Counted from the stretch's first letter, positions 35,690 through 45,239 are shown. The stretch is DNA of 64,000 nt from Brevibacillus choshinensis (GCF_001420695.1 NZ_LJJB01000007.1:395890-459889), one strand, 5' to 3'. Made by a program: numbers and translations. Notes: generated by a model not told the origin, from the sequence alone.

Positions 35690-37018
35690 ATGTCAAGAGG
35701 TGGAGCTTTTCTTTCCCGTCAACTGGATACATATCCGACGGGCGGTTTTCGGGTTTGGCTGTTGTTTATTGCCATCTTGGCGAATTTTATTGCCTCATAT
35801 GAATCGCAGATCGCTCCTGTGCTTCCGCTCTTGCTGAATGATCTCCACATGGATTTGCATCAATACGGTATTTTATCTGCGGTTTGTATTCTCGCTGCTG
35901 CCTTGTCCTCTCTGGTATTTGGCCCTTTAGCCGACCGTCATGGCCGTGTCGTATTTCTCGTCCCCAGTCTGTTTTTAACGGCTGTCTGTGTATATGGCAT
36001 GGCTTTCGTGGATACGATTTCCCAGCTGTTTGCACTGCGTGTGGTCTTATCCTTTGTCGATGGAGTTGCGTTTGGATTAACAGCTGGATTGGTACGCGAC
36101 TTTTCCCCACGGATGGGCCGAGCGCTGGCCTATGGCTTCTGGACGTTCGGACCTGTCGGCTCTAACTTTTTTGCCGCTGCGATCGCGGGTTGGACCCTAC
36201 CTGTATACGGACACTGGCAATCCCAGTTTTATATCGCAGGGACTGTTGCACTCGTCTCCTCGATTGTCATCTTGTTCACGATTCGCGACCTTTCCCCTCG
36301 CTTGCGAGCGCAGATCATCCATTCCAAGAAAACAATGGAGCAAGTCAATGAGCAGCCAGCAAAGGCAGAGAAAAAAGTAGAAGAAGGCTCCTTGATGAAG
36401 CAAGTGCTGAGAGTGCCTCATTTGTGGCTTTCGAGCATCGGTATCTCCCTGTTCTTGCTCACGTATTTCACGATGGCTAGCTTCGGTCCCAAGATTTTGG
36501 TGGATTCTTTTGGATTCGAAGCGCATCAGGCAGCCAGCATTTCCAAGTACTTTTGGTTTCTGAATCTGTTGACCTTACTGGTGGCGGGCTGGATTTCTGA
36601 TCGACTGCAGCTGAGGAAAATTGTGTCGCTCTTCGGGGCAGTTGCCTTTGCCTTGTACATGATCTACTTTGTCAGTTTGTTCGGAACCGATGTCAGCGCG
36701 GGTGCCATGATCGTCTACGTCTCGATCTTGGGTGGGCTCATGGGCATTACGTATGGTCCGTGGAATGCCCTGTTCTCGGAAAATGTGGAGGATGTGAAAG
36801 CATCGCTGCAGTCTTCAGCATGGGGCTTGCACGGGGCGATCATCCGTGTCGTACCTGTGGTGATGAATCTCGTCTTGCCTTCCGTGGTCGCTTCGGGTGG
36901 ATGGAGCACATGGATCGCAATCGCAGTGGCTGTTGGAGTGATCGTCTATATCCCGCTTCTGTTTATGAGTAAAGGTCCATGGCTGTCGAAAAAGCCAGCG
37001 GAAGTCGTAGCGCAATAG
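35690..37018 (+). CDS. MFS transporter (paralogue of 19400)
   Basis: A 442-residue carrier with about 12 helices. RQLDTYPTGGFRVW at the N-terminus, ASYESQIAPVLPLLL and GLVRDFSPRMGRALAYGFW repeat motifs of the carrier at 19400, so the two are recent paralogues. The A-motif is FGPLADRHGR. A strong AAGGAGGAG lies upstream. It is inside the acyl-CoA oxidation operon, which supports a role in uptake of an acid or a related compound. Confidence 0.85.
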   Translation: MSRGGAFLSRQLDTYPTGGFRVWLLFIAILANFIASYESQIAPVLPLLLNDLHMDLHQYGILSAVCILAAALSSLVFGPLADRHGRVVFLVPSLFLTAVCVYGMAFVDTISQLFALRVVLSFVDGVAFGLTAGLVRDFSPRMGRALAYGFWTFGPVGSNFFAAAIAGWTLPVYGHWQSQFYIAGTVALVSSIVILFTIRDLSPRLRAQIIHSKKTMEQVNEQPAKAEKKVEEGSLMKQVLRVPHLWLSSIGISLFLLTYFTMASFGPKILVDSFGFEAHQAASISKYFWFLNLLTLLVAGWISDRLQLRKIVSLFGAVAFALYMIYFVSLFGTDVSAGAMIVYVSILGGLMGITYGPWNALFSENVEDVKASLQSSAWGLHGAIIRVVPVVMNLVLPSVVASGGWSTWIAIAVAVGVIVYIPLLFMSKGPWLSKKPAEVVAQ

Positions 37019-37063
37019 AAGAATAGAGGACAACAAGCATCCTTTGGAGAGGGGAGAAACCCT

Positions 37064-37828
37064 ATGAACATTCTGGTCTTGCTAAAACAAACGTTTGATA
37101 CGGAAGAAAAAATCGTGATTCAAAATGGCCTTATTCAAGAGGACGGCGTGGAGTTTATCATCAATCCCTATGATGAGTACGCCGTCGAGGAAGCGATACG
37201 CCTCAAGGAACAACATGGCGGTGAGGTGACGTTGGTCACTGTCGGTCCAGATCGTGCGGAGGATTCCTTGCGTACGGCGCTAGCGATGGGAGCAGACCGT
37301 GCGATTTTGATCCAGCAACCGGAAGTAGCTGACGAGCACGTGATTGCTAGTTTGATCACGGCCAGCATCAAAGACCGACCGTACAACGTGATCCTAGGAG
37401 GCAATATGGCGGTCGACTCGGGAGCAAGTCAAGTGGCGATCCGGGTGGCCGAACAGCTGGGAATCCCGCATGTCTCGACCATTACCAAATTGAACATCGA
37501 AGGGGGTACCGCGACGGTAGAGCGAGATGTGGAAGGTGACCTGGAGACGGTACAGGTGAATCTCCCGTTCTTGGCGACGGCGCAGCAGGGATTGAATGAG
37601 CCGCGATACCCTTCGTTGCCAGGCATCATGAAAGCTAAGAAAAAGCCAGTGGAGCGTGTAGAAGCTTCCGACCTGCAATTGGACGCAACGGGATTGACGG
37701 CAAAGACGACCGTGATCCAGCAGTTCCTCCCGGCAAAGAAACAGGCAGGACGTGTCCTGAGCGGAGAGATATCCATGCAGGTGAGTGAGCTGGTCCAAAT
37801 GCTGCGTACAGAAGCCAAGGTGTTATAG
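37064..37828 (+). CDS. etfB: Electron transfer flavoprotein beta subunit
   Basis: A 254-residue ETF beta (MNILVLLKQTFDTEEKI, EAIRLKEQHGGEVTLVTVGP, DSGASQVAIRVAEQLGIPHV). With EtfA it accepts electrons from acyl-CoA dehydrogenases and passes them to the quinone pool. Its place 18 bases before etfA in this island suggests a dedicated copy for the local dehydrogenase. Confidence 0.94.
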   Translation: MNILVLLKQTFDTEEKIVIQNGLIQEDGVEFIINPYDEYAVEEAIRLKEQHGGEVTLVTVGPDRAEDSLRTALAMGADRAILIQQPEVADEHVIASLITASIKDRPYNVILGGNMAVDSGASQVAIRVAEQLGIPHVSTITKLNIEGGTATVERDVEGDLETVQVNLPFLATAQQGLNEPRYPSLPGIMKAKKKPVERVEASDLQLDATGLTAKTTVIQQFLPAKKQAGRVLSGEISMQVSELVQMLRTEAKVL

Positions 37829-37846
37829 AGATAGGAGGAGTGGAAG

Positions 37847-38818
37847 ATGAGTAAACGTATCCTGGTCGTTCTGGAAGAAAAAGACGGAAAATTAAGAAAT
37901 GTTTCTTTGGAAGCGCTTACGCTCGCTGGACAGCTGAGTGACGGCGGGGAAGTGCAGGCTGTCCTGTTCTCCTCACAAGCCGCATCCTTTCAAAACGAGA
38001 TCGGACAGCACGGGGCTGACACCCTGTACGTCATTGAGGGAGAGGCTTGGAAAACATACACTCCTGACGCGTATTCTCAAGCGCTGGTGCAGCTAATTGA
38101 GCAGGCAAAACCTGATGTGATTCTGGCAGGACACACGGCGATGGGCAAAGATGTCGCGCCTCGTGTAGCGGCACGGCTGCAGATCGGACTCGTGTCTGAC
38201 TGCACAGATGCAGATGTGCAGGAGGAACGGATTATCTTCACTCGTCCGATCTATGCGGGTAAAGCTTTTCAGCAAAAAGCGTTCCTGGAAGGGATCGTGT
38301 TTGCCACTCTGCGTGCCAACAACTTTGAGGTCAAACAAAGCGGTCGGCAGGCGCAGATCATTCCGTTCGAGCCTGTAGCAGTAGACTTGCGAACGATCAT
38401 CAAGGAAGTGGTACGGAAAACGGCAGGCACCGTCGATTTGAGCGAGGCCAAGATCATCATTTCCGGTGGTCGAGGTGTCAAGAGCGCGGAAGGCTTTAAG
38501 CCGTTGCAGGAGCTGGCAGCTGTGCTCGGGGGAGCGGTCGGAGCGTCTCGAGGCGCGTGCGATGCGGAGTATTGTGATTACAGTCTGCAGATCGGGCAGA
38601 CAGGAAAGGTCGTCACACCCGATCTGTACATCGCCTGCGGGATATCAGGGGCAATCCAGCACTTGGCGGGAATGTCGAATGCCAAGGTCATCGTCGCGAT
38701 CAATAAAGACCCTGAAGCACCTATCTTTCAGGTGGCCGATTACGGCATCGTTGGCGATCTCTTTGAAGTAGTGCCACTGTTGACGGAAGAGTGTAAAAAA
38801 GCACTGCAGATGACGTAA
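37847..38818 (+). CDS. etfA: Electron transfer flavoprotein alpha subunit
   Basis: A 323-residue ETF alpha. The FAD-binding C-terminal domain shows SGGRGVKS, GASRGACDA, YSLQIGQTGKVVTPDLYIACGISGAIQH and INKDPEAPIF, all diagnostic. It is the partner of EtfB upstream. A MBL-fold gene follows 14 bases later. Confidence 0.96.
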   Translation: MSKRILVVLEEKDGKLRNVSLEALTLAGQLSDGGEVQAVLFSSQAASFQNEIGQHGADTLYVIEGEAWKTYTPDAYSQALVQLIEQAKPDVILAGHTAMGKDVAPRVAARLQIGLVSDCTDADVQEERIIFTRPIYAGKAFQQKAFLEGIVFATLRANNFEVKQSGRQAQIIPFEPVAVDLRTIIKEVVRKTAGTVDLSEAKIIISGGRGVKSAEGFKPLQELAAVLGGAVGASRGACDAEYCDYSLQIGQTGKVVTPDLYIACGISGAIQHLAGMSNAKVIVAINKDPEAPIFQVADYGIVGDLFEVVPLLTEECKKALQMT

Positions 38819-38832
38819 AGGAGAACAAAATC

Positions 38833-39864
38833 ATGAGCCATCTGCAGATCGGACCGATTGAAGTGTTCATGGGTGAAAAACAGAGCCGTACGCCGTATTC
38901 GACCTCCATCCTGATTAAGGGTAAGGAAGCCGATGCACTGATCGATTGCGGGGCAGGACGTACCGTTTTTGATCATTTGAAAAAGGAGCACCGCATTCAC
39001 GACATTTACATGACGCACTACCATCTCGATCACATCTGGGGGCTCTACCTGTTTCCCGAGGCAAAAGGGTGGATTAATCATTACGACATCCTCAAATTTT
39101 CCGATCTGGACGAAATAGCTCGAGCAAACGGCTATTACGCGATCTTCGGCGAGCAGCAGGCCAGACAGATGATGCGCGAAGAAAGGATGCCAAGAGCAGG
39201 CGAGATAAGAGAAGGTCACGAGAAAATTTCATGGGCGAGTATTCTCGCTGGGGATAAGTCCGTTTATCCTTATGATCAGCCATTTGAACTGGCGGGAGTA
39301 AATGTGATCATGCTGCATGCCCCCGGTCATTGCGCAGGTTTTTGCTGCCCGTATTTTCCGGAGTATGGAGTCTTGCACGTTGGTGATTTTGATCTGACTT
39401 CTTTTGGACCGTGGTACAACAACGCCGACAGCGATATTGACGCGATGATTGCATCTGCGCAGATGACCCTGCAGGTCGATGCCGATACCTTCGTTACGTC
39501 GCATCAAAAGGGTGTCGTGGAGCGATCCGATTACAGGCGACTATTAGAGACCTACATGGCGATCATTGACAAGAGAGAAGAAAAAGTCTTGCAGGCAGTG
39601 AGAAAAGGCGTGTCTTTTGAGCAACTGATTCATCAGGAAGTGTTTTATTTGCAAAAAAACGTACGTGAAACGCCACGGCTTTTGACCTTTGAAACGATGG
39701 GCGTCGTGAAGCATCTGAAGAGACTCCTCAAGCACGGTGAGCCCATACAAGATTATTACCAAGGATTTTTGTCGGCGCACGGCATGCATGGTGAGTATGT
39801 GGACTATGGCTTGCAGCCGCCACCATGCGAAAACAAGAACCATACGAGGGAGGGAGTCAAATGA
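38833..39864 (+). CDS. MBL-fold metallo-hydrolase
   Basis: A 343-residue metallo-beta-lactamase-fold protein. The metal motif HYHLDH (HxHxDH) is at about residue 62, with GHCAGF, VGDFD and SHQKG as later ligands; two Cys beside GHCAGFCC are unusual. It shares only the fold with the protein at 30573. It overlaps the acyl-CoA ligase gene by four bases. A thioesterase or ester hydrolase role in the pathway is possible, without direct evidence. Confidence 0.85.
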   Translation: MSHLQIGPIEVFMGEKQSRTPYSTSILIKGKEADALIDCGAGRTVFDHLKKEHRIHDIYMTHYHLDHIWGLYLFPEAKGWINHYDILKFSDLDEIARANGYYAIFGEQQARQMMREERMPRAGEIREGHEKISWASILAGDKSVYPYDQPFELAGVNVIMLHAPGHCAGFCCPYFPEYGVLHVGDFDLTSFGPWYNNADSDIDAMIASAQMTLQVDADTFVTSHQKGVVERSDYRRLLETYMAIIDKREEKVLQAVRKGVSFEQLIHQEVFYLQKNVRETPRLLTFETMGVVKHLKRLLKHGEPIQDYYQGFLSAHGMHGEYVDYGLQPPPCENKNHTREGVK

Positions 39865-41468
39865 AAAGACCTTGGCATCGTTGGTACTTGGAAGGTGTTT
39901 CTGCGGAAGTCGAAATCCCTTCCATCTCGCTTTACCAGCTCATGGAGCGCTCCGCACAGGATTATCCAGGGCGACCGGCAGTCATCGATGGCGACCGGGA
40001 ATGGACCTACGCCCAGCTGCAGACCGATGTGGAGCGTCTGGCTGCGGCCCTTTATAGCAGAGGTGCGCGCAAAGGAGATCGCATGGCCATCATGCTCCCG
40101 AACAGCGCCGAATACATTTTGTCCTACTACGCCATCCATCGTCTCGGAGGAGTGGTCGTCCAGGTAAACCCCATGTACCAGCCATCTGAGCTGGAGTACT
40201 TGCTACAGGATTCCGAGGCAGAGTGGTTTATCGGGTATCGCGAGCAAGCGAAAAAGCTAGAACAGATCGGGATGGAAGGAAAGCTGTACACAATCTGGGC
40301 GGATCCAGAATCGCTCGAAGAGGACAGCTTGTATCGTTTGATCAGCGAACGTCACAACAGCATGCCGCCACTCGAAGTCAATCCACGGGAGGATATTGCT
40401 GTTCTGCAATATACAGGGGGGACAACTGGACGCTCCAAGGGCGTCATGCTCACTCATTACAATCTGGTCGGTACGGTGTATCAAGGGTTTACTTTTGGCG
40501 GGGGAGTCAGGCGGGTGGAGGAACGGATTCTGGGAATGCCGCCCTTGTTTCACGTCTATGGCATGAGTCGGATGAACGGGACGATCTTCAATGCACAGGC
40601 CTATATCTGTCTGCCGCGCTTTGACGTAGAAACTGTGCTAAAGCTGATTCGCAAGCATCGTCCGACAGGCTTTCCCGCTGTTCCGACAGTCTATATTGCA
40701 CTCCTGAATCATCCAGAGCTGCAGCCGGGTGATCTCGATTGCATCAAGACGTGCGGGAGCGGATCGGCACCACTTCCGGTGGAGGTCATGCAAGAGTTTG
40801 AACGGAAAACAGGCGTGCCGATTATTGAAGGGTACGGCTTGTCAGAGACGTCACCTGGCACACATGTCAACCCATCTACTCGCAGAAAAGCGGGCAGTAT
40901 CGGGATTCCGTTGCCAAATACGGACAGCAAAATCGTAGATATGGAGACGGGAATGCGGGAGCTGCCTCCTGGAGAGCCGGGTGAGCTGATTATCAAAGGA
41001 CCACAGGTGATGAAGGGCTATTGGAAAAAGCCAGAGGAAACAGCGGCCGTTTTGAAAGACGGATGGTTTTACACGGGGGATCTCGCCACGATGGACGAGG
41101 ACGGTTATTTTTACATCGTCGGTAGGAAAAAGGATCTAATCATCGCGGGCGGTTTCAATGTCTACCCCATCGAAGTGGAGGAGGTCATTTACCAGCATCC
41201 GGCCGTTGCGGAAGCAGTCGTCTATGGCGTGCCCGACTCTTACCGTGGGGAAACCGTTAAGGCAGCGATCGTCACCCGACAAAATGAACAGGTGACAGCT
41301 GACGAAATCATCGCCTGGTGCACGGAGCGACTGGCCCGATTCAAGGTGCCGAGAATGATCGAATTCCGAACTGAGCTGCCGAAGACGACGGTAGGAAAAA
41401 TACTGCGCCGTACGTTGCTGGAGGAAGAGCAACAGCGCAGGCTTGCCCAAGGAGGAGAAGTCGGATGA
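39861..41468 (+). CDS. Acyl-CoA synthetase (AMP-forming)
   Basis: A 535-residue ANL-family ligase. The ATP loop is QYTGGTTGRSKGVMLTH, then GYGLSETSPG, YTGDLATMDEDGYFYIVGRKKD and a C-terminal lysine in PKTTVGKILRR. It activates an acid to its CoA thioester, the entry step for the oxidation genes nearby. The ATG at 39861 (ATGA overlap, GAGGGAG upstream) is preferred to 39825. It overlaps the thiolase gene by four bases. Confidence 0.93.
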   Translation: MKRPWHRWYLEGVSAEVEIPSISLYQLMERSAQDYPGRPAVIDGDREWTYAQLQTDVERLAAALYSRGARKGDRMAIMLPNSAEYILSYYAIHRLGGVVVQVNPMYQPSELEYLLQDSEAEWFIGYREQAKKLEQIGMEGKLYTIWADPESLEEDSLYRLISERHNSMPPLEVNPREDIAVLQYTGGTTGRSKGVMLTHYNLVGTVYQGFTFGGGVRRVEERILGMPPLFHVYGMSRMNGTIFNAQAYICLPRFDVETVLKLIRKHRPTGFPAVPTVYIALLNHPELQPGDLDCIKTCGSGSAPLPVEVMQEFERKTGVPIIEGYGLSETSPGTHVNPSTRRKAGSIGIPLPNTDSKIVDMETGMRELPPGEPGELIIKGPQVMKGYWKKPEETAAVLKDGWFYTGDLATMDEDGYFYIVGRKKDLIIAGGFNVYPIEVEEVIYQHPAVAEAVVYGVPDSYRGETVKAAIVTRQNEQVTADEIIAWCTERLARFKVPRMIEFRTELPKTTVGKILRRTLLEEEQQRRLAQGGEVG

Positions 41469-42628
41469 ACGAAGCTGTACTAGTTTCGGCAGTGCGTACG
41501 CCCATCGCTAAAGTAAAAGGCGCCTTAAAGGACATGCAGCCGGCAGAGTACGGAGCACTGGTCATCCGGGAAGCGCTGCAACGAGCGAACCTGCAAGGGG
41601 AAGAAGTAGATGACGTCATTTTTGGCAACTGCCTCAATGGTGGTGGAAATATAGCTCGCCTATCTGCGCTCATGGCAGGCATGCCAGTCTCTGTGGCGGG
41701 ATTGACCATTGATCGCCAGTGCGGGTCTGGTATCAACAGTGTGGCGCTTGCAGCGGAAGCGATTCGGGCGGGAAGTGCCGGGATCATGGTGGCGGGCGGA
41801 ACAGAGAGCATGACCCGCATCCCGTTTCTGATGGAATCATCAAGTCAGGCGTATGATCGCACACCACCGAAATTCGTCCGCCGCGAATTGTCTCCGCCAA
41901 GCATCGGGAATCCACCGATGGGCATTACAGCTGAAAATCTCGTTGAGCGTTATGGGATCAGTCGCGAGGAGCAGGACGAATTTTCCTTCCAAAGCCAGCA
42001 AAAGATGAGGACAGCGATGGAGGCGGGCCTCTTTGCCGAGCAGATTCTGCCCGTGAGCATTCCGAGCAAAAAAGGAGAAAGCTTTCTGTTTGACACAGAT
42101 GAGCATCCGAGACCAGATTCGACTCTAGCAGCGCTGGCAAGGCTGCAGCCTGCATTCAAACAAGGCGGAACGGTGACTGCGGGCAATTCCTCAGGGGTAA
42201 ATGACGGAGCATCCGCACTGGTTCTCATGGACAGTCGTGAAGCGGAGAAGAGAGGATTGGAGCCTTTGGCACGCGTCACAGGCTGGGCAGTAGCAGGCGT
42301 GGATCCGAACATCATGGGCATCGGACCCGTCCCTGCCACGCAAAAGCTACTGGCGAAAATGAGCCTGACCATGGACGATATCGATCTGGTCGAGATCAAC
42401 GAAGCATTCGCTGCCCAAGTAATCGCGTGCGATCGTGAGCTTCACTTTGATCCCGATCGGGTAAACGTCACAGGAGGGGCAATTGCTCATGGCCACCCGA
42501 TTGCGGCGACCGGCTCCATGCTCATCACCAAGCTCGCTTATGAATTGAAGCGCAGGGGAGGCAAGCGTGGACTTGTCACGGCATGCATTGGTGGCGGGCA
42601 AGGGATCGCACTGATGATTGAACGATAA
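41465..42628 (+). CDS. Thiolase (acetyl-CoA C-acyltransferase)
   Basis: A 387-residue thiolase. The nucleophile is C86 (DRQCGSGINS); NEAFAAQ, GGAIAHGHPIAATG and CIGGGQG carry the other catalytic residues. It would split 3-oxoacyl-CoA, ending the beta-oxidation cycle. It is the last gene of the island and is closed by a terminator. Confidence 0.94.
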   Translation: MNEAVLVSAVRTPIAKVKGALKDMQPAEYGALVIREALQRANLQGEEVDDVIFGNCLNGGGNIARLSALMAGMPVSVAGLTIDRQCGSGINSVALAAEAIRAGSAGIMVAGGTESMTRIPFLMESSSQAYDRTPPKFVRRELSPPSIGNPPMGITAENLVERYGISREEQDEFSFQSQQKMRTAMEAGLFAEQILPVSIPSKKGESFLFDTDEHPRPDSTLAALARLQPAFKQGGTVTAGNSSGVNDGASALVLMDSREAEKRGLEPLARVTGWAVAGVDPNIMGIGPVPATQKLLAKMSLTMDDIDLVEINEAFAAQVIACDRELHFDPDRVNVTGGAIAHGHPIAATGSMLITKLAYELKRRGGKRGLVTACIGGGQGIALMIER

Positions 42629-42638
42629 AATACTACAG

Positions 42639-42667
42639 GCACTCGGAACTTCTCCGGGTGCTTTTTT
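42639..42667 (+). terminator. Rho-independent terminator after thiolase
   Basis: GCACTCGGA pairs with TCCGGGTGC around ACTTC, followed by six T. Marks the end of the catabolic island. Confidence 0.82.
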
Positions 42668-42829
42668 ATGTGTACGTGAACAAATTCGTCTTGCATCGGG
42701 AAAAAGCTGGAAGTGCAACTCCGACTCAGGTTGGAATAAAAAACAATCATACGTCCGTGTCGAGTTGACACCCCTGTGCCATACAATAAAAAGCGTTACA
42801 GGAAAACATTGGATAGGGAGAGAGACTAG

Positions 42830-43045
42830 ATGAAAAAACAAAAATGGATGATGATGGGCGCTTCTGCTGTGGTTTGTGCCGCATTGCTCGCACCAGGTGC
42901 GTTTGCAAAAGACAAGAATGATTCGTACGAAACACCGTCTTCGACTTTATTTGGAACCACGTACCTGCACGTAGAGAAACAAGTACCCACTTACGGTCCC
43001 GCTCATTTCTTTTCACCACCGGAAAATGACAACAACAAAAAATAA
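42830..43045 (+). CDS. Small secreted protein of unknown function
   Basis: A 71-residue preprotein. Residues 1-26 form a signal peptide with a basic start (MKKQKW), hydrophobic core and AFA-KD cleavage site. The mature peptide is about 45 residues, polar, rich in Thr, Tyr, Pro and His, without Cys, and ends NDNNKK. A GGGAGAGA site and its own downstream terminator support a real gene. I do not recognise a family. It is between the catabolic island and cysH with no clear link to either. Confidence 0.65.
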   Translation: MKKQKWMMMGASAVVCAALLAPGAFAKDKNDSYETPSSTLFGTTYLHVEKQVPTYGPAHFFSPPENDNNKK

Positions 43046-43057
43046 TCGAACAAACAT

Positions 43058-43095
43058 GCCGTCAGACAACACGGGTCTGACGGCTGTTTTCTTTT
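43058..43095 (+). terminator. Terminator after small secreted protein
   Basis: GCCGTCAGAC pairs with GTCTGACGGC across a short loop, followed by a T-rich stretch. Confidence 0.82.
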
Positions 43096-43170
43096 CTCGG
43101 GACGAATCGCCACTTGCGATTCTGCCACATATGATGATGGGTGAATCAATGCAAGAAGGGAGTTTGGCAG

Positions 43171-43872
43171 ATGAGCGAACGCCACATGATGGCGGATGAG
43201 GAGTTGCACGTGTGGGCATACCGTCTGGAAGCCAAGGCGCCGATGGACGTCTTGGTGACAGCAGTAGAGAATTATGCGGGCGGCATCGTCCTCGCATCCA
43301 GTTTTGGAGCGGAAGACGTAGTGCTGATCGACATGCTGCACAAGCTGGCACCTACTATCCCTGTCTTTTATTTAGACACAAACAAGCATTTTACTGAGAC
43401 CTATCATACCCGTGATCGGCTGCAAGAGCGGTACGGGACGACGTTTATTCAAGTACTTCCCCAAATCACGCTGGAAGAGCAGGCACAGCAGCATGGTGAC
43501 AAGCTGTGGGAGCGAGAGCCCAACCTCTGTTGCGAGATCAGAAAGGTAGAGCCGTTGAAGCGGGTGCTTTCCCAGTATGAAGCGTGGGTCACCGGTATAC
43601 GGCGGGAACAATCACCTACCCGTGCGAACGCGAAAAAAGTGGAATGGGATGAGAAGTTCAACCTAGTGAAGTTCAACCCGTTGGCGGATTGGACGGACGC
43701 ACAGGTATGGGAGTATATACACGCAAACGATGTTCCTTACAATCCCTTGCACGATCGAAATTATCCTAGCATTGGTTGTAGTGTTTGTACGCGAGCTGTA
43801 AAGTCAGGCCAAGATCCGCGTTCTGGACGATGGGCAGGTCATGAAAAAACGGAATGTGGTCTGCACAAATGA
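43171..43872 (+). CDS. cysH: Phosphoadenylyl-/adenylyl-sulfate reductase
   Basis: Reduces APS or PAPS to sulfite with thioredoxin. The 233-residue protein has [10 protein letters not shown] (P-loop-like), two Cys pairs (CCEIRK and CSVC) that bind a [4Fe-4S] cluster, and the C-terminal ECGLHK with the redox Cys. The cluster cysteines point to APS preference, as in Bacillus. The ATG at 43171 gives the family length. sat follows at once, and no apsK is seen, fitting an APS route. Confidence 0.94.
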   Translation: MSERHMMADEELHVWAYRLEAKAPMDVLVTAVENYAGGIVLASSFGAEDVVLIDMLHKLAPTIPVFYLDTNKHFTETYHTRDRLQERYGTTFIQVLPQITLEEQAQQHGDKLWEREPNLCCEIRKVEPLKRVLSQYEAWVTGIRREQSPTRANAKKVEWDEKFNLVKFNPLADWTDAQVWEYIHANDVPYNPLHDRNYPSIGCSVCTRAVKSGQDPRSGRWAGHEKTECGLHK

Positions 43873-43891
43873 CCAGCGGGGAGGCGTACCT

Positions 43892-44992
43892 ATGACGTAT
43901 TCGACTCTGCCAAAGAAGACCATTACGATCGACAAATGGACGCTGTCTGACATCGACTGTCTGGCAATTGGCGCTTTTTCCCCACTGTCTGGTTTTATGG
44001 TCGAGGACGATTATCTCTCTGTTGTGGAAACAATGCGCTTGGCAAATGGTGCGGTCTGGCCGCTGCCGATCACGTTAGGTGTCGATGAGGAGCTCCACGG
44101 AGACATCCTGCCAGGTGAACGAGTCCTGCTGCGGGGTGAGGACGGAGTGAACTACGCGATCCTGCAAGTAGAAAGCTGCTATCGACCGGATAAAAACCGG
44201 GAGGCAGAGCTTGTTTTCCGTACGACGGATGTGGCCCACCCTGGAGTGAAAAAGCTGTTTGAAAAAGGTAACCTGTATGTGGGCGGTCCGCTGGAAGTCC
44301 TTCAACGGCCTGTACCGGAACAGTTTCCTGAGTACTATCTAACTCCGGCCCAGACGAGAGAAATATTCGAGTGTAACAACTGGAAGACCATCGTCGGTTT
44401 TCAGACGCGAAATCCAGTGCATCGAGCGCACGAGTACATTCAGAAAGCCGCGCTGGAGATCGTAGACGGTTTGTTTTTGAATCCGTTAATGGGTGAGACG
44501 AAATCAGATGATGTCCCGGCAACCGTCCGAATGAAAAGCTATCTGGCATTACTTGAAAGCTACTATCCTCCCACACGAGTCCTGCTCGCCGCTTTTCCGG
44601 CAGCGATGCGCTATGCAGGCCCGCGAGAAGCAGTCTTCCACGCGTTGGTCCGCAAAAACTACGGATGCACTCATTTTATTGTGGGGCGCGATCATGCAGG
44701 AGTCGGCGACTACTACGGAACTTACGATGCACAGTACATCTTCGCAGAATTTGCGCCAGAAGAACTAGGGATATCGCTGCTCTTTTTCGAGCACAGCTTT
44801 TACTGCAATGCATGTGAAGGTATGGCCACGACCAAAACCTGTCCGCACGAGGGCGATCAGCATCTGACCTTGTCCGGAACCAAAGTGCGCGAAATGCTGC
44901 GAAATGGCGTGACACCACCGCCGCAATTCAGTAGACCGGAAGTGGCGAAGATTTTGATCGAGGGGATGCGTGAGAGGGAGCTGAAAGGTTGA
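43892..44992 (+). CDS. sat: Sulfate adenylyltransferase (ATP sulfurylase), short N-terminus
   Basis: Makes APS from sulfate and ATP. It has the catalytic [26 protein letters not shown] and the C-terminal SGTKVREML motifs. The protein is 366 residues and begins [20 protein letters not shown]. Bacillus relatives carry about 20 more residues with a PHGG motif before this point, absent here and in the upstream frame. The ATG has GGGGAGG eight bases upstream. It follows cysH by 19 bases. Confidence 0.93.
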   Translation: MTYSTLPKKTITIDKWTLSDIDCLAIGAFSPLSGFMVEDDYLSVVETMRLANGAVWPLPITLGVDEELHGDILPGERVLLRGEDGVNYAILQVESCYRPDKNREAELVFRTTDVAHPGVKKLFEKGNLYVGGPLEVLQRPVPEQFPEYYLTPAQTREIFECNNWKTIVGFQTRNPVHRAHEYIQKAALEIVDGLFLNPLMGETKSDDVPATVRMKSYLALLESYYPPTRVLLAAFPAAMRYAGPREAVFHALVRKNYGCTHFIVGRDHAGVGDYYGTYDAQYIFAEFAPEELGISLLFFEHSFYCNACEGMATTKTCPHEGDQHLTLSGTKVREMLRNGVTPPPQFSRPEVAKILIEGMRERELKG

Positions 44993-45004
44993 TAGCGGGT
45001 CTGT

Positions 45005-45032
45005 GGAACGGGTCGAACCGTTCCGTTTTTTT
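45005..45032 (+). terminator. Rho-independent terminator after sat
   Basis: GGAACGG pairs with CCGTTCC around GTCGAA, followed by seven T. Confidence 0.82.
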
Positions 45033-45154
45033 GCTTTTTAGGAGGACAAACTAGGTTGTCTGTGAATGCGCTTTCACCCAAAACAGTTACCACAAAGCCA
45101 TTTCTTACTGAGCATTCGTTCGGACGAAAGTCTAAAAAATTGTGGTTCTTTTCG

Positions 45155-45183
45155 TTGACACCCCCTAGGTGCCTAGCTATAAT
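45155..45183 (+). promoter_or_regulatory. Sigma-A promoter of ilv-leu operon
   Basis: TTGACA at 45155 and TATAAT at 45178, both perfect, with 17 bases between. Transcription would start near 45190, giving a leader of about 390 bases. Confidence 0.85.
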
Positions 45184-45214
45184 CAGACGTAACACTTTAT
45201 ATTCTGACAACAAC

Positions 45215-45229
45215 AATATTGAAAAAATT
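45215..45229 (+). promoter_or_regulatory. Candidate CodY box
   Basis: AATATTGAAAAAATT matches 12 of 15 positions of the CodY motif (AATTTTCWGAAAATT), about 30 bases inside the transcript. CodY represses branched-chain amino acid genes in Bacillales; a single weak box is suggestive only. Confidence 0.4.
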
Positions 45230-45239
45230 GTTATAATAG

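Noticed and set aside
42765-42787. TTGACA and TACAAT before the small secreted protein gene
   Set aside because: Only 11 bases separate them, too few for a sigma-A promoter.
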